Assembly: GCF_000981805.1 (NCBI RefSeq)
Contig: NZ_CP011132.1
Coordinates: 3,224,001 to 3,288,000 of the forward strand
Source: Citrobacter amalonaticus Y19
GTDB taxonomy: Bacteria; Pseudomonadota; Gammaproteobacteria; Enterobacterales; Enterobacteriaceae
Length of the DNA stretch: 64,000 bases
Reading direction: 5' to 3'
Shown in pieces: positions 1 through 9,395 of this stretch; positions within the stretch are counted from its first letter, which is position 1, and every line of letters begins with the position of its first letter. The notes beneath the pieces were generated by a model that did not search any database, was not told the origin of the DNA, and was given only the letters and a program-made list of their open reading frames with translations. Position numbers and translations under genes: made by a program.

Positions 1-96
1 TTCTGGCTCATCAGATGCCTGTGGACACTGGCTCTCGTACAGCGCGATCATCTTTTTAATCGTCAGTTTTTCGCGAGCGATACGCTTGCCGGACAT
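1..96 (-). CDS. ygbA: YgbA family protein, N-terminal part only
   Basis: Only the first 32 codons lie in the window; the rest continues beyond base 1. The visible N-terminus (MSGKRIAREKLTIKKM, then a CP near the cut) matches the start of enterobacterial YgbA, a small protein annotated as a nitrous-oxide-stimulated promoter family member, exact role unclear. A strong GGAGG ribosome site sits 6 bases before the ATG. In Escherichia and Salmonella ygbA lies between fhlA and mutS, so it marks this end of the window as the fhlA side of the fhlA-mutS junction. It is divergent from sitA. Confidence 0.8.
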   Translation of the reverse strand, partial: MSGKRIAREKLTIKKMIALYESQCPQASDEPE

Positions 97-187
97 GATG
101 CGCCCTCCACAACATTAAGGTGCATTTATTCTACAACTTAAATTCTCGCGACACTATCACCCGAAGGTGACATCCCCACCACACCCA

Positions 188-259
188 AATAAGAATTATT
201 TTCATTTAACACTATCTTTATATATGCCTTGTGCTATATAACATAGCAAAGGCTATATT
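188..259 (+). promoter_or_regulatory. sitA promoter with Fur-like site and MntR box
   Basis: Three signals lie upstream of sitA. AACATAGCAAAGGCTATATT (240-259) is an almost perfect inverted repeat matching the MntR operator known from mntH and sitA of Salmonella. TGCTATATA (232-240) is an extended -10 that abuts it, so MntR bound there would block the start. AATAAGAATTATTTTCATT (188-206) matches 11 of 19 bases of the Fur consensus and is AT-rich like real Fur sites. Together they predict repression by manganese through MntR and by iron through Fur, as established for Salmonella sitABCD. Confidence 0.75.
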
Positions 260-296
260 CGATGAATAATTAACCACTTTTTTTATGAGGGATACT

Positions 297-1214
297 ATGT
301 CACATCTCCCCCGTCTGACGTCGTCTCTGCTGGCTGCTGTACTGGTCATCTTCGCGCTGTCACCGGCTTACGCCAAAGAGAAACTCAATGTCGTTACTAC
401 CTTCACGATCATTGCCGATATGGCGCAAAACGTGGCGGGCGAGGCGGCAAATGTCAGTTCGATAACCAAACCCGGTGCGGAAATTCATGAGTATCAACCC
501 ACTCCGGGCGACATTAAGCGGGCACAGGGGGCGCAACTGATCCTCTCTAACGGCCTGAATCTGGAACTGTGGTTTGCCCGCTTCTATCAGAATTTGTCGG
601 GCGTACCGGACGTGACGGTGTCTGACGGGGTAAAACCGATGGGGATCAGTGAAGGCCCGTATAACGGAAAACCTAACCCTCACGCCTGGATGTCGGCAGA
701 AAACGCGATGATTTACGTCGACAATATTCGCGACGCGCTGGCGAAATACGATCCGGATAACGCCGCGATTTACCAGAAAAATGCCGAACGTTATAAAGCA
801 CAAATTCGCCAGACGCTGGCCCCCCTCCAGGCCGCGCTGGCAAAAATCCCTGCCGATAAACGCTGGCTGGTGACCAGTGAAGGGGCGTTCTCCTACCTTA
901 CCCGCGATAACGATCTGCAAGAGCTGTACCTCTGGCCGATCAATGCCGATCAGCAGGGAACGCCGAGACAGGTACGCAAAGTGATCGATGCGATAAGACA
1001 ACATCAGATCCCCACCGTGTTCAGCGAAAGCACCGTGTCCGACAAACCGGCCCGTCAGGTCGCCCGGGAGTCCGGCGCCCATTACGGCGGCGTGCTGTAT
1101 GTCGACTCGCTGAGCGCCGCCGATGGCCCCGTGCCCACCTATCTCGACCTGTTGCGGGTCACCACCGAGACCATCGTCAGCGGCATTAACGACGGTCTGA
1201 GGAACCAGAAATGA
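297..1214 (+). CDS. sitA: Manganese/iron ABC transporter periplasmic binding protein SitA
   Basis: This is the periplasmic metal-binding protein of the SitABCD importer (cluster A-I, ZnuA/PsaA family), 305 residues. A signal peptide ends near AYA (residue 26). The four expected metal ligands can be placed at His64 (GAEIHEYQP), His129 (NPHAW), Glu195 (TSEGAF) and Asp270 (YVDSL). The start at 297 is preferred over an in-frame ATG at 285 because GAGG at 287-290 precedes it at good spacing, whereas 285 has no ribosome site. The stop overlaps the sitB start by four bases (ATGA), so the four sit genes form one operon under the MntR/Fur sites upstream. In relatives Mn2+ is the physiological substrate and Fe2+ a second one. 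Confidence 0.93.
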   Translation: MSHLPRLTSSLLAAVLVIFALSPAYAKEKLNVVTTFTIIADMAQNVAGEAANVSSITKPGAEIHEYQPTPGDIKRAQGAQLILSNGLNLELWFARFYQNLSGVPDVTVSDGVKPMGISEGPYNGKPNPHAWMSAENAMIYVDNIRDALAKYDPDNAAIYQKNAERYKAQIRQTLAPLQAALAKIPADKRWLVTSEGAFSYLTRDNDLQELYLWPINADQQGTPRQVRKVIDAIRQHQIPTVFSESTVSDKPARQVARESGAHYGGVLYVDSLSAADGPVPTYLDLLRVTTETIVSGINDGLRNQK

Positions 1215-2032
1215 GTCAATCGGCGATTACCGTAAATCAGGTGACGGTGACGTATCGCAATGGCCATACCGCGCTACGCGATGCCACCTTTCAGGTGCCC
1301 GGCGGCTCTATTGCCGCGCTGGTAGGGGTTAACGGATCGGGAAAATCGACGTTGTTCAAGGCGTTAATGGGCTTTGTCCGTCTGGCGGAGGGCGAAATTT
1401 CCATCCTGCAACAGCCGGTGAATAACGCGCTGAAGCAGAATCTGATTGCTTACGTGCCGCAGTCAGAAGAGGTCGACTGGTCATTTCCGGTGCTGGTAGA
1501 AGATGTGGTGATGATGGGTCGCTACGGGCATATGGGCTGGTTGCGTCGCCCGAAGGCAGCGGACAGAGCAAGCGTCGACGCTGCGCTGGCGCGGGTGGAC
1601 ATGCTGGAATACCGTCACCGCCAGATTGGCGAGCTTTCCGGCGGGCAGAAAAAACGCGTCTTTCTTGCCAGAGCCATCGCCCAGAACGGCCAGGTGATTC
1701 TGCTGGATGAGCCCTTTACCGGTGTCGACGTCAAAACTGAAGCCCGCATTATTGCGCTGTTACGCGAGTTACGCGATGAGGGGCGCACCATGCTGGTTTC
1801 CACCCACAATCTCGGGTCAGTCACCGAATTCTGTGATTATACGGTGATGATCAAAGGCACCGTGCTGGCAAGCGGCCCAACCGATACGACCTTTACCGCC
1901 GAAAACCTTGAGCTGGCGTTCAGCGGCGTATTGCGCCACGTCGCGCTCAGCGGCGGCGAAGAACACATCATTACCGACGACGAACGTCCGTTTATCTCCC
2001 GGCGTACGGCAGGCGGCGGAGAGCCATCATGA
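1211..2032 (+). CDS. sitB: Manganese/iron ABC transporter ATP-binding protein SitB
   Basis: Cytoplasmic ATPase of the Sit importer, 273 residues. All ABC signatures are present in order: Walker A GVNGSGKST (39-47), Q-loop Gln84 (YVPQS), signature LSGGQKKR (142-149), Walker B VILLDEP (162-168) and switch His199 (STHN). Nothing suggests loss of activity. It overlaps sitA by four bases and ends on an ATGA overlap with sitC, so translation of the operon is probably coupled. Confidence 0.93.
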   Translation: MSQSAITVNQVTVTYRNGHTALRDATFQVPGGSIAALVGVNGSGKSTLFKALMGFVRLAEGEISILQQPVNNALKQNLIAYVPQSEEVDWSFPVLVEDVVMMGRYGHMGWLRRPKAADRASVDAALARVDMLEYRHRQIGELSGGQKKRVFLARAIAQNGQVILLDEPFTGVDVKTEARIIALLRELRDEGRTMLVSTHNLGSVTEFCDYTVMIKGTVLASGPTDTTFTAENLELAFSGVLRHVALSGGEEHIITDDERPFISRRTAGGGEPS

Positions 2033-2886
2033 ACTGGCTGACGGAACCCTTTGGCTATCAGTACATGCTCAACGCGATGTGGGTGTCAGCGATGGTTGGC
2101 GGCCTGTGCGCCTTTCTCTCCTGCTATTTGATGCTCAAAGGCTGGTCGCTGATTGGCGATGCGCTGTCGCATTCCATCGTGCCGGGCGTTGCCGGTGCCT
2201 ACATGCTCGGCTTACCCTTTTCGCTCGGGGCCTTCCTCTCCGGCGGTCTGGCGGCGGGCAGCATGCTGTTTCTGAACCAGCGCTCGCGGCTGAAAGAAGA
2301 TGCCATTATTGGCCTGATCTTCTCGTCATTCTTTGGCATCGGGCTGTTTATGGTGTCGCTCAACCCGATGTCGGTGAATATTCAGACCATCATTCTCGGC
2401 AACGTGCTGGCCATCGCGCCGGAAGACATTGTGCAACTGGCGATTATCGGCGTGGTTTCCCTGCTCATCCTGCTGCTGAAGTGGAAGGATCTGATGGTGA
2501 CTTTTTTTGATGAGAACCACGCCCGCTCGATTGGCCTGAATCCGGGTCGTCTGAAGCTACTGTTTTTCACCCTGTTGTCAGTGTCCACCGTGGCCGCGCT
2601 ACAAACTGTGGGCGCATTTCTGGTGATCTGCCTGGTCGTGACGCCCGGTGCCACCGCCTGGCTGCTGACCGATCGCTTTCCGCGCCTTCTTATCATTGCC
2701 GTTGCCATCGGCAGTGTGACCAGTTTCTTCGGTGCCTGGCTCAGCTACTGGCTGGACGGCGCGACCGGCGGGATCATCGTGGTGCTGCAAACGCTGCTGT
2801 TCCTGTTGGCGTTCGTTTTCGCCCCCAAACACGGCCTGTTGGCGAACCGTCGTCGGGCACGCCGTAAGGAGCCGTCATGTTCCTGA
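2029..2886 (+). CDS. sitC: Manganese/iron ABC transporter permease SitC
   Basis: Inner-membrane permease of the ABC-3 (ZnuB/MntB) type, 285 residues with about eight hydrophobic segments. The stretch LKGWSLIGDALSHSIVPGVA is the typical N-terminal signature, and LLFFTLLSVSTVAALQTVG is typical of the fifth or sixth membrane span. It ends in a basic tail. SitC and SitD are homologous and would form the channel together. The sitC 3' end overlaps the start of sitD by ten bases. Confidence 0.92.
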   Translation: MNWLTEPFGYQYMLNAMWVSAMVGGLCAFLSCYLMLKGWSLIGDALSHSIVPGVAGAYMLGLPFSLGAFLSGGLAAGSMLFLNQRSRLKEDAIIGLIFSSFFGIGLFMVSLNPMSVNIQTIILGNVLAIAPEDIVQLAIIGVVSLLILLLKWKDLMVTFFDENHARSIGLNPGRLKLLFFTLLSVSTVAALQTVGAFLVICLVVTPGATAWLLTDRFPRLLIIAVAIGSVTSFFGAWLSYWLDGATGGIIVVLQTLLFLLAFVFAPKHGLLANRRRARRKEPSCS

Positions 2887-3725
2887 CCACCCTGCTGGAA
2901 CCTTTTCAGTTCGACTTTATGGTGAATGCGCTTTCCGTTTCCACCATTGTCGCGGTTCCCTGTGCGCTACTGTCGGTATTTCTGGTGCTGAAAGGCTGGG
3001 CACTGATGGGCGATGCCATGAGCCATGCAGTTTTTCCGGGGATTGTGCTGGCGTATATCGTCGGTATTCCGCTGGCGATTGGCGCGTTTATCGCCGGTCT
3101 GTTCTGTGCTGTCGCGACGGGATATCTCGATGACAACAGCCGCATCAAACGCGACACCATTATGGGGATCGTCTTCTCAGGGATGTTTGGTGCCGGACTG
3201 GTGCTGTACGTTTCTATTCAGTCAGAGGTCCATCTTGACCATATCTTATTTGGCGACATGCTGGGCGTTTCGCTTACCGATATTGCACAAACGGCACTGA
3301 TTGCGCTGGGAATTGCGCTGATTATCAGTCTGAAATGGAAAGATTTATTGCTTCATGCTTTTGATCCGAATCAGGCCAGAGCCAGCGGCCTGAACACCAC
3401 GTTGCTGCACTACGGACTGCTGTGCATGATTGCGCTGACCATCGTCGCCACGCTGAAATCGGTGGGGATCATTTTGTCGATCTCTTTATTGATTGCCCCT
3501 GGCGCCATTGCCATTTTACTCACCCGACGCTTTGCCCACGCACTGCTGCTGGCAACGGGGCTGTCGGTAGTCACTTCATTTCTGGGCGTTTACCTGTCGT
3601 TTTTTATCGACAGCGCCCCTGCCCCCACTATCGTGGTGCTGTTTACGATTATTTTTATTATTGCGTTTGTTTACACCGCCTTGCGCGATCGACGTCAATT
3701 CAGGAAGCTGGGAACAACATCATGA
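2877..3725 (+). CDS. sitD: Manganese/iron ABC transporter permease SitD
   Basis: Second ABC-3 family permease, 282 residues, clearly paralogous to SitC: LKGWALMGDAMSHAVFPGIV in SitD matches LKGWSLIGDALSHSIVPGVA in SitC. It is the last gene of the operon and is followed within three bases by a GC-rich hairpin. The convergent adhesin gene ends less than 100 bases further on. If a one-base slip in that adhesin gene is repaired, its reading frame would run about 30 bases into the end of sitD on the other strand. Confidence 0.92.
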   Translation: MFLTTLLEPFQFDFMVNALSVSTIVAVPCALLSVFLVLKGWALMGDAMSHAVFPGIVLAYIVGIPLAIGAFIAGLFCAVATGYLDDNSRIKRDTIMGIVFSGMFGAGLVLYVSIQSEVHLDHILFGDMLGVSLTDIAQTALIALGIALIISLKWKDLLLHAFDPNQARASGLNTTLLHYGLLCMIALTIVATLKSVGIILSISLLIAPGAIAILLTRRFAHALLLATGLSVVTSFLGVYLSFFIDSAPAPTIVVLFTIIFIIAFVYTALRDRRQFRKLGTTS

Positions 3726-3727
3726 AC

Positions 3728-3751
3728 AGGCGGCCGTTGAAGGCCGCCTTT
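3728..3751 (+). terminator. Probable terminator of sitABCD
   Basis: AGGCGGCC (3728-3735) and GGCCGCCT (3742-3749) form an eight-base-pair GC-rich stem with a six-base loop directly after the sitD stop. The T tract is short, so termination may be incomplete. The gene on the other strand ends at 3819, so the hairpin would separate convergent transcripts. Confidence 0.6.
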
Positions 3752-3818
3752 AAGCATTACTTCACCGGACAGCGGTTGTTCGGAGATGTCCGTTACAGCC
3801 ACCGTCACAGCCGCTTTT

Positions 3819-6800
3819 TCATTCAGACCTACCACCGTTGCCTGTTTTTCCGCGTGGTTTCGTCAGACATACCTGCGTGTTCGCCATTGTGGTTGAAGCT
3901 GTCGATCCCACCACACCTGTCCTCATGTTCACATATTGATCGTTCAGTTGCGAAGCACCCACCACTTTCTGATCTCCTGCCCACCAGGCATAAACTGTTG
4001 GCCAACCTAAAGTTGTCGTGATACTGCCCCCAGAGTGATCGACATACAACGCCTGAAGATCGCTCAGCAACGGCATTTGATTCCGGGTACAGGCACCCGA
4101 ATCCATTGTGGCCGGCGTCGCCAACGGCCATTTTTCTCCCGCCGTAGTATAGCTACTCACCCCCACAGAGACCGGGTATTCGTCATACAACAGCGGACGC
4201 TGATATTCCACACCATTACTGGCGGTAAAGGTTTCCGGCATGTGCCCCCAGTATTGCGCTTTGTCGCTGTCCGGGCTGGTGATGACAGTAAAAATCACTG
4301 GCATGTCCTGCACCACCGTATTGTCGTGATCAAGCATGGCCACCAGCGGGGTTTTTAACCCAACCGTGTTGTCCTGGGCAATCTCCAGCTGTAGATGGCC
4401 GCTATTGTCCGTGACGAAGTAAAATCTACTCGATGACGTCATCAATTGGGTTTGCCCGCCAGAGGGGGTGACGTAGAGATTAGATGCCGTTGACGTATTT
4501 GTCGCCCCCACACGATTGGTGCTGATATTATGCGCCAAACTAAAGGCCGTATTGGGTACCGGATTCCCCTGTTCGTCATTGGTCGTCACCAGCATCGTAA
4601 TTTTGCTGCCTTGTACTGCTTTGGCGGCGCTGAGCGTGTCAACATACTGCGCTGATGACAGTACCAGTTGGCCGGCAAAAATCCTTTTCTGGCTCTGGCA
4701 GGTCAGCATTAACGTCTGCGTGGCCGGCGTTTTGCTGCTGGCGTCGGTGCTCATATTCACCCCCTGGTAATTACGCGTGTTCCCGGCCGTACTATCAGCG
4801 GTACTACTCCAGTAGGTCGCAACTGTCGGCCATCCCTGATCACTGGTGATGGCGCCATTGGGCCAGACGCTATAGAGAGAATCCAGGTTACTCTGCTCGG
4901 GAATATAGTCATCGCCGCATCCGCCCGCGTTGGCATCCTGAGCCTGCGCATATTTGAACGTCACCCACTTTTCACCGCCTGTTGATACACTCGCGAAACC
5001 GCTGGTTTGCGGTAATTCATCGAACAGTCTTGGGCGTTTAAAGACCATGCCGTTCGCTGCCGTCAGGGTTTCCGGCATGTGGCCCCAGAATTGCGCTTTG
5101 GCGGAGTCCGGACTGGTGATGACGCTAAAAATGACCGGCATCGACGTCTTCACGGCAGTGTTATCATCCTGCGTCGCGGTCAACGTGGTTTTCAGACCAG
5201 GGGAGTTATCCTGAGAAACATCCAGTTGCGCCTGGCCGTTATTATCGGTCACCCCGAAGAATTTATTGGCAGTTGACTGCATTGATGTACTTTGTCCACC
5301 TGTGTAGCCAACCATTAAGTAAGAGGCCGAACCCGTATTAGGGGTGCCAGCACGAATCGCGCTGGTATCGCGAGTCAGGGTAAAGGCCGTATTAGGTACC
5401 GGATTCCCCTGCGCATCTTTGCTGGTCACCTGTAGCGTAATTTTGCTACCTTTTGGCGCTCTGGTCGCAGCCAGGGCGTCGATATATTGGGCGGACGATA
5501 TATCTATCTGGCTGGCTTTGGCGCTGGGCTGGCTCCGACAGGTAAGCAGTCGCGACTGAGAGACCACTTCACCAATGCTGGCATCGGTTTTCAAATTTAC
5601 CGATTTATAATAACGACTGCCCTGCTGATTATCATCCGCAGTACTACTCCAGTAGTTCCTGCCTGTCGGCCACCCCTGAATACTGCTGATAGCGCCGCCC
5701 GAATTGGCATTATAAAGCGAATCCAGCGCGGCCTGGAGGGGAGTGTAGGTATCACCACACCCGCCGGCGCTGCTGTTTTGCGCCTGAGTCCAGTTAAATA
5801 GCGCCCACGTTTCGTTATTTTCCAGGTTGCTGAGAATACCGCTCTTTTGCGACAGCTCATCCAACAACAACGGCCGCTTGAATACTGTGCCATCCGTAGC
5901 CGTGAGTGTTTCAGGCATATGACCCCAGTATACCGCTTTCGCGGAGTCCGGGCTGGTCACGACGGTAAAAATAGTATCCATACTGGCCGTGACGCTGGTG
6001 TTAGCAAACAGCTTTGCAACGATCGCCGCTTTCGTTCCTGCAGTATTTTCGCGCGTCACCGTCAACATCAGAGTACCGTCCGCACCGGTTACTCCATTCA
6101 GCACAGACGATGTGCTGGACAATGTTTGACCATTAATTACCATCGGTGAAGGGGTACTCAGTCTGGCATTCTGACGGTTGTAATCGTCGCCGCGAGAGAT
6201 AACAACAGGTGTGCTCGGTACGGGAGTTCCGGCAGCATCTTTGGTAGTGATTTTTAATTGCAGCGTGTCGCCTTTTTGCGCCTTTGCCGCCTTAAGCGAG
6301 TCAAACCATTGCGCCTCATCCAGCGTCTGAATAGTTAATTGCGTCGGCGTAAGGTTAGGGTTTTTCAGGCAGCTAAAATAACCTGCGTAAGTAGCAGGCA
6401 CCACACTCACCGTCCCATTGTTCATAGCAACCGTGTTCCAGGATGTAGAGGTTCCCGTTCCCTTCGTCGATGACAGATAACCATAGTTGACCGGCCAGCC
6501 GTGTACGCTATTCATTGTCCCGCTTTTATTAGCGTTATAGAGCGAAGAGAGCTGGTCGGAAGTCGGTAAGTGGTCGGTATCACACCCACCGACCGCTTTA
6601 TTATTGATTTTGGAGTAATCCAGTCGGCCCCAGGTTTCGTTGGCTTCCTCATTGGATACGGTGGGAGCAGAGGGAAATTCGTCTTTCAGCTTCGGGCGAT
6701 AAAAAGTATCGTTACCTACCGTAATAACCTCATCCATGTGTCCCCACATGTGGGCGCTGTCGCTGTCCGGGCTGGTGGGAACGGTAAAAATCACGTCGTA

Positions 6801-9362
6801 GTTGATGGCGCTGGCCACCCGTGAGTCCACCGGTTTGATGGTCAGCGGCGTTTTCAGCCCCGTCCCATTTGGTTGCTCAATCACCAGTTGCGCCTGTCCC
6901 TGGTCATCTGTAACGCCCTGATACGTTCCGGTCGTGATGCCAGTGGTACCCAATGACTGCCCGTTGACGATCAGCGGGCCGCCCGCTGAAAAACCAGTGG
7001 CGCTGCCCTGACGGTTTGTGGGCGCTGAAGACGCCACCGTGAACGCCACATTAGGCGCTGGCAGGCCGTTGACTGCGTTGGTGGTCTGCACCATTAAGAT
7101 GACGGTTTCGCCCACTTTCGCTTTCGCCAGCCGTTGAGTGGCGTCGCCGTTGGTTGTCACCTGAAGTTGCGCCACCAGATCCGTGGCTGCACAGCTCAGA
7201 TAGTTTGGCGCGCTGCCGGTAAAATTACCCTGATCGCCGTTTTTCAGGCTGACGTTGTGGTAAGTGGTGCCGTCCGTATCTGCCGCCAGATAGCTGTAGC
7301 CCTCCGTTGGCCAACCCAGATCCGTCACTATCTGGTTTGAACTGTGTCCGGCATACAGTTTTTCCAGCGAACTCGCAGACGGTAACTGCCCGTCACCACA
7401 CTGGGTTACCGCCTGATTGAATTGAGCAAATGTCGCCCAATCCTCGTTGTTTTCCCGATAATTACCCGTTTCGTTGCTGGACTCCTCCGACAGCAGCGGG
7501 CGAATAAACAGATTCCCATCTGCCGTGGCCCCCTCTTTCATATGGCCCCACATCCGGGCTTTATCACTATCCGGGCTGGTGATGACGGTAAAAATCACAT
7601 CTTTGCTGTCTTCGGTGGTGTACCCCTCACGCATTCCGGCGGTGACGGTAGTGCGAACACCCTCCCCCTGCGGTTGGGTCAGTACGACGGAGGCTTCGCC
7701 ATTGGCATCCGTGACCCCCTCATAAAAGTGTGAATCGCTGGCCTGAATGTGTTCACCCGTAATCACTACCGGCGAATTTTCCCACGCCGCGCTGGTTTCT
7801 TTGGCGCGGTTTTGCGCCGCACCTAACTGCAGGGTGTAGTAGGTATACGGTAGCGGCTCTCCGGTCGCACTGTCGGTTATCGCCACCGTCATGGTGATTG
7901 ATTCGCTGGTCATCACTTTCGAGGCACCCAGGTCGGTGTCGAAATGATCCGCCGTAAGGGTCAATTTGGGTATAGCCTCTGGCATAGCATGATCCACACA
8001 ACTTACCAGATAGTGCTCGCTGTCACTGCTGGTGGTACTATCCTCACCATGCATATCCACCGCGAAGTGCAGGCCAGGATCCCCGGCTGAACTCGACCAG
8101 TAATAATCCCCTTGTATCGGCCAGCCCAGCGTATCCTGAACGGTTTGCGTACCCTGAAATGCATCCAGCGCAACCAGTCGCTTAAGATCTGGCAACAGGG
8201 TGTTGCAGTGGCTATTAGCACTGTTCCAGTCAAACAGCGCCCACACTTCGTTATGGTCGGTCACCGTGCCGTTCGTGCCGGAGGTTTCCCCCAACAGCTT
8301 AGGTCGGCTATAGGTAAAATCGCCGACCGTGGTACTCTCCGCCATATGGCCCCACATCGCGGCCTTATCGCTGTCCGGGCTGGTGAGGGTAGTGAAAATC
8401 ACATTCACGTCCTCTTCCAGCGTGCTGTATTCCGAAGGTTTGACCTTCAGCGTGGTTTTCACCCCTGGCCCGTTGTTCTGTGTAACGGTAACTGTCGCCG
8501 TTCCGCTGGCGTCAGTGACACCATGATATGCGGTGTCGGTGGTAGTCAGTTCCGTACTGCCGACCTGTACCGGTGCGCTGTTGTTTACGTCTCCCTGCCG
8601 TCCTATAGCATCACTTCGGGTAATCACAAAAGCCACATTACCCTGCGCATTTCCGGCACAGTCATGCGTGGTGATGGTGAGGGTAATCGTCTCTCCCACT
8701 TTAACTTTTGCCGCTTTCAGCGTGCCGTCATACTGACTGGCGCTGACCGCCAGTGGATCGTTTTCCGCAGGGGCGATATCTATCGCCACCCGTTTATCCT
8801 GCAACGTTACTGTACCCGTGGTGGGCGTACCGGTGAGGGTGGAGAGATACAGCGGCGGCGCTGTGGACGAAACCACCTGCGGCCATACCACTAAATGACG
8901 TCCGGCCAGGTTCTGAGCGCAAAATGATTTATCGACCACCGGCTGTGGGTCAAGTGGCGTATCCGGCGTAGCAATATCGGCCCATACCAGCTCTGCACCG
9001 GGGACCTGCTGGTTCTCCCACTGCAACTCCGGCGGTGCGGCAAATAGGTCGCCTTCGGTATCTGTGGGATTGGTCAGGATCAGGCGGTCAGGAGCAGCAT
9101 CCGCACTGAAATCACCGGGCGTTGCGCTGTACGGAATCGTGTGCGTTTTGGCAGGATCCAGCTGTACGCTGCCCTGATAAACCGCGATTGTCGCGCTGTC
9201 AGCCTGTGGGCTAGTGCCTTCCACTTCGCCCGTAGACGTTTGCGTTACCTGCCAGGCCCCGCTTGTTGGCGCGCCCTGGGCGGAAAACACTGGTATGCCG
9301 GAAGCGACTGCCAGCAATGACAGCAGCGCCACTATCTTTCTCACTTTCCGGTATCTACACAT
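3819..9362 (-). CDS. Large RatA/RatB-like surface protein with six tandem Ig-plus-lectin-like modules
   Basis: An 1847-residue secreted protein. The ATG at 9362 is chosen (GGGA seven bases upstream) over an in-frame GTG at 9383; a signal peptide follows and ends near VFSAQGA. After a unique region of about 200 residues come six copies of a module of about 265 residues. Each starts with an Ig-like half (ITLTITTHD... YHGVTDASGTATVTVTQ... VIFTT), then an invariant junction TSPDS-x-KA-x-x-WGHM, then a half with CxxxxLP, a GWP...YWSS motif and a final Cys (LSC). The pattern fits the Salmonella repeat families DUF823/DUF824 of RatA and RatB in the CS54 island; the second half resembles C-type-lectin-like DUF1566 domains (inference). 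There is no membrane anchor or LPXTG. The reading frame ends early relative to a likely continuation (see findings). Neighbours are sivI- and sivH-like genes on the same strand. Confidence 0.85.
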   Translation of the reverse strand: MCRYRKVRKIVALLSLLAVASGIPVFSAQGAPTSGAWQVTQTSTGEVEGTSPQADSATIAVYQGSVQLDPAKTHTIPYSATPGDFSADAAPDRLILTNPTDTEGDLFAAPPELQWENQQVPGAELVWADIATPDTPLDPQPVVDKSFCAQNLAGRHLVVWPQVVSSTAPPLYLSTLTGTPTTGTVTLQDKRVAIDIAPAENDPLAVSASQYDGTLKAAKVKVGETITLTITTHDCAGNAQGNVAFVITRSDAIGRQGDVNNSAPVQVGSTELTTTDTAYHGVTDASGTATVTVTQNNGPGVKTTLKVKPSEYSTLEEDVNVIFTTLTSPDSDKAAMWGHMAESTTVGDFTYSRPKLLGETSGTNGTVTDHNEVWALFDWNSANSHCNTLLPDLKRLVALDAFQGTQTVQDTLGWPIQGDYYWSSSAGDPGLHFAVDMHGEDSTTSSDSEHYLVSCVDHAMPEAIPKLTLTADHFDTDLGASKVMTSESITMTVAITDSATGEPLPYTYYTLQLGAAQNRAKETSAAWENSPVVITGEHIQASDSHFYEGVTDANGEASVVLTQPQGEGVRTTVTAGMREGYTTEDSKDVIFTVITSPDSDKARMWGHMKEGATADGNLFIRPLLSEESSNETGNYRENNEDWATFAQFNQAVTQCGDGQLPSASSLEKLYAGHSSNQIVTDLGWPTEGYSYLAADTDGTTYHNVSLKNGDQGNFTGSAPNYLSCAATDLVAQLQVTTNGDATQRLAKAKVGETVILMVQTTNAVNGLPAPNVAFTVASSAPTNRQGSATGFSAGGPLIVNGQSLGTTGITTGTYQGVTDDQGQAQLVIEQPNGTGLKTPLTIKPVDSRVASAINYDVIFTVPTSPDSDSAHMWGHMDEVITVGNDTFYRPKLKDEFPSAPTVSNEEANETWGRLDYSKINNKAVGGCDTDHLPTSDQLSSLYNANKSGTMNSVHGWPVNYGYLSSTKGTGTSTSWNTVAMNNGTVSVVPATYAGYFSCLKNPNLTPTQLTIQTLDEAQWFDSLKAAKAQKGDTLQLKITTKDAAGTPVPSTPVVISRGDDYNRQNARLSTPSPMVINGQTLSSTSSVLNGVTGADGTLMLTVTRENTAGTKAAIVAKLFANTSVTASMDTIFTVVTSPDSAKAVYWGHMPETLTATDGTVFKRPLLLDELSQKSGILSNLENNETWALFNWTQAQNSSAGGCGDTYTPLQAALDSLYNANSGGAISSIQGWPTGRNYWSSTADDNQQGSRYYKSVNLKTDASIGEVVSQSRLLTCRSQPSAKASQIDISSAQYIDALAATRAPKGSKITLQVTSKDAQGNPVPNTAFTLTRDTSAIRAGTPNTGSASYLMVGYTGGQSTSMQSTANKFFGVTDNNGQAQLDVSQDNSPGLKTTLTATQDDNTAVKTSMPVIFSVITSPDSAKAQFWGHMPETLTAANGMVFKRPRLFDELPQTSGFASVSTGGEKWVTFKYAQAQDANAGGCGDDYIPEQSNLDSLYSVWPNGAITSDQGWPTVATYWSSTADSTAGNTRNYQGVNMSTDASSKTPATQTLMLTCQSQKRIFAGQLVLSSAQYVDTLSAAKAVQGSKITMLVTTNDEQGNPVPNTAFSLAHNISTNRVGATNTSTASNLYVTPSGGQTQLMTSSSRFYFVTDNSGHLQLEIAQDNTVGLKTPLVAMLDHDNTVVQDMPVIFTVITSPDSDKAQYWGHMPETFTASNGVEYQRPLLYDEYPVSVGVSSYTTAGEKWPLATPATMDSGACTRNQMPLLSDLQALYVDHSGGSITTTLGWPTVYAWWAGDQKVVGASQLNDQYVNMRTGVVGSTASTTMANTQVCLTKPRGKTGNGGRSE

Positions 9363-9395
9363 AGATAATTCCCGCTTTACCACCTGCTTGCGTTA

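Noticed and set aside
360..1082. Minus-strand 240-codon frame opposite sitA
   Set aside because: It is antisense to a well-supported gene and its sequence is that of a shadow frame without motifs.
4035..9255. Many plus-strand open frames of 60 to 260 codons opposite the rat-like gene
   Set aside because: They are antisense shadows of a long repetitive coding frame; their similarity to each other follows the six modules on the other strand.
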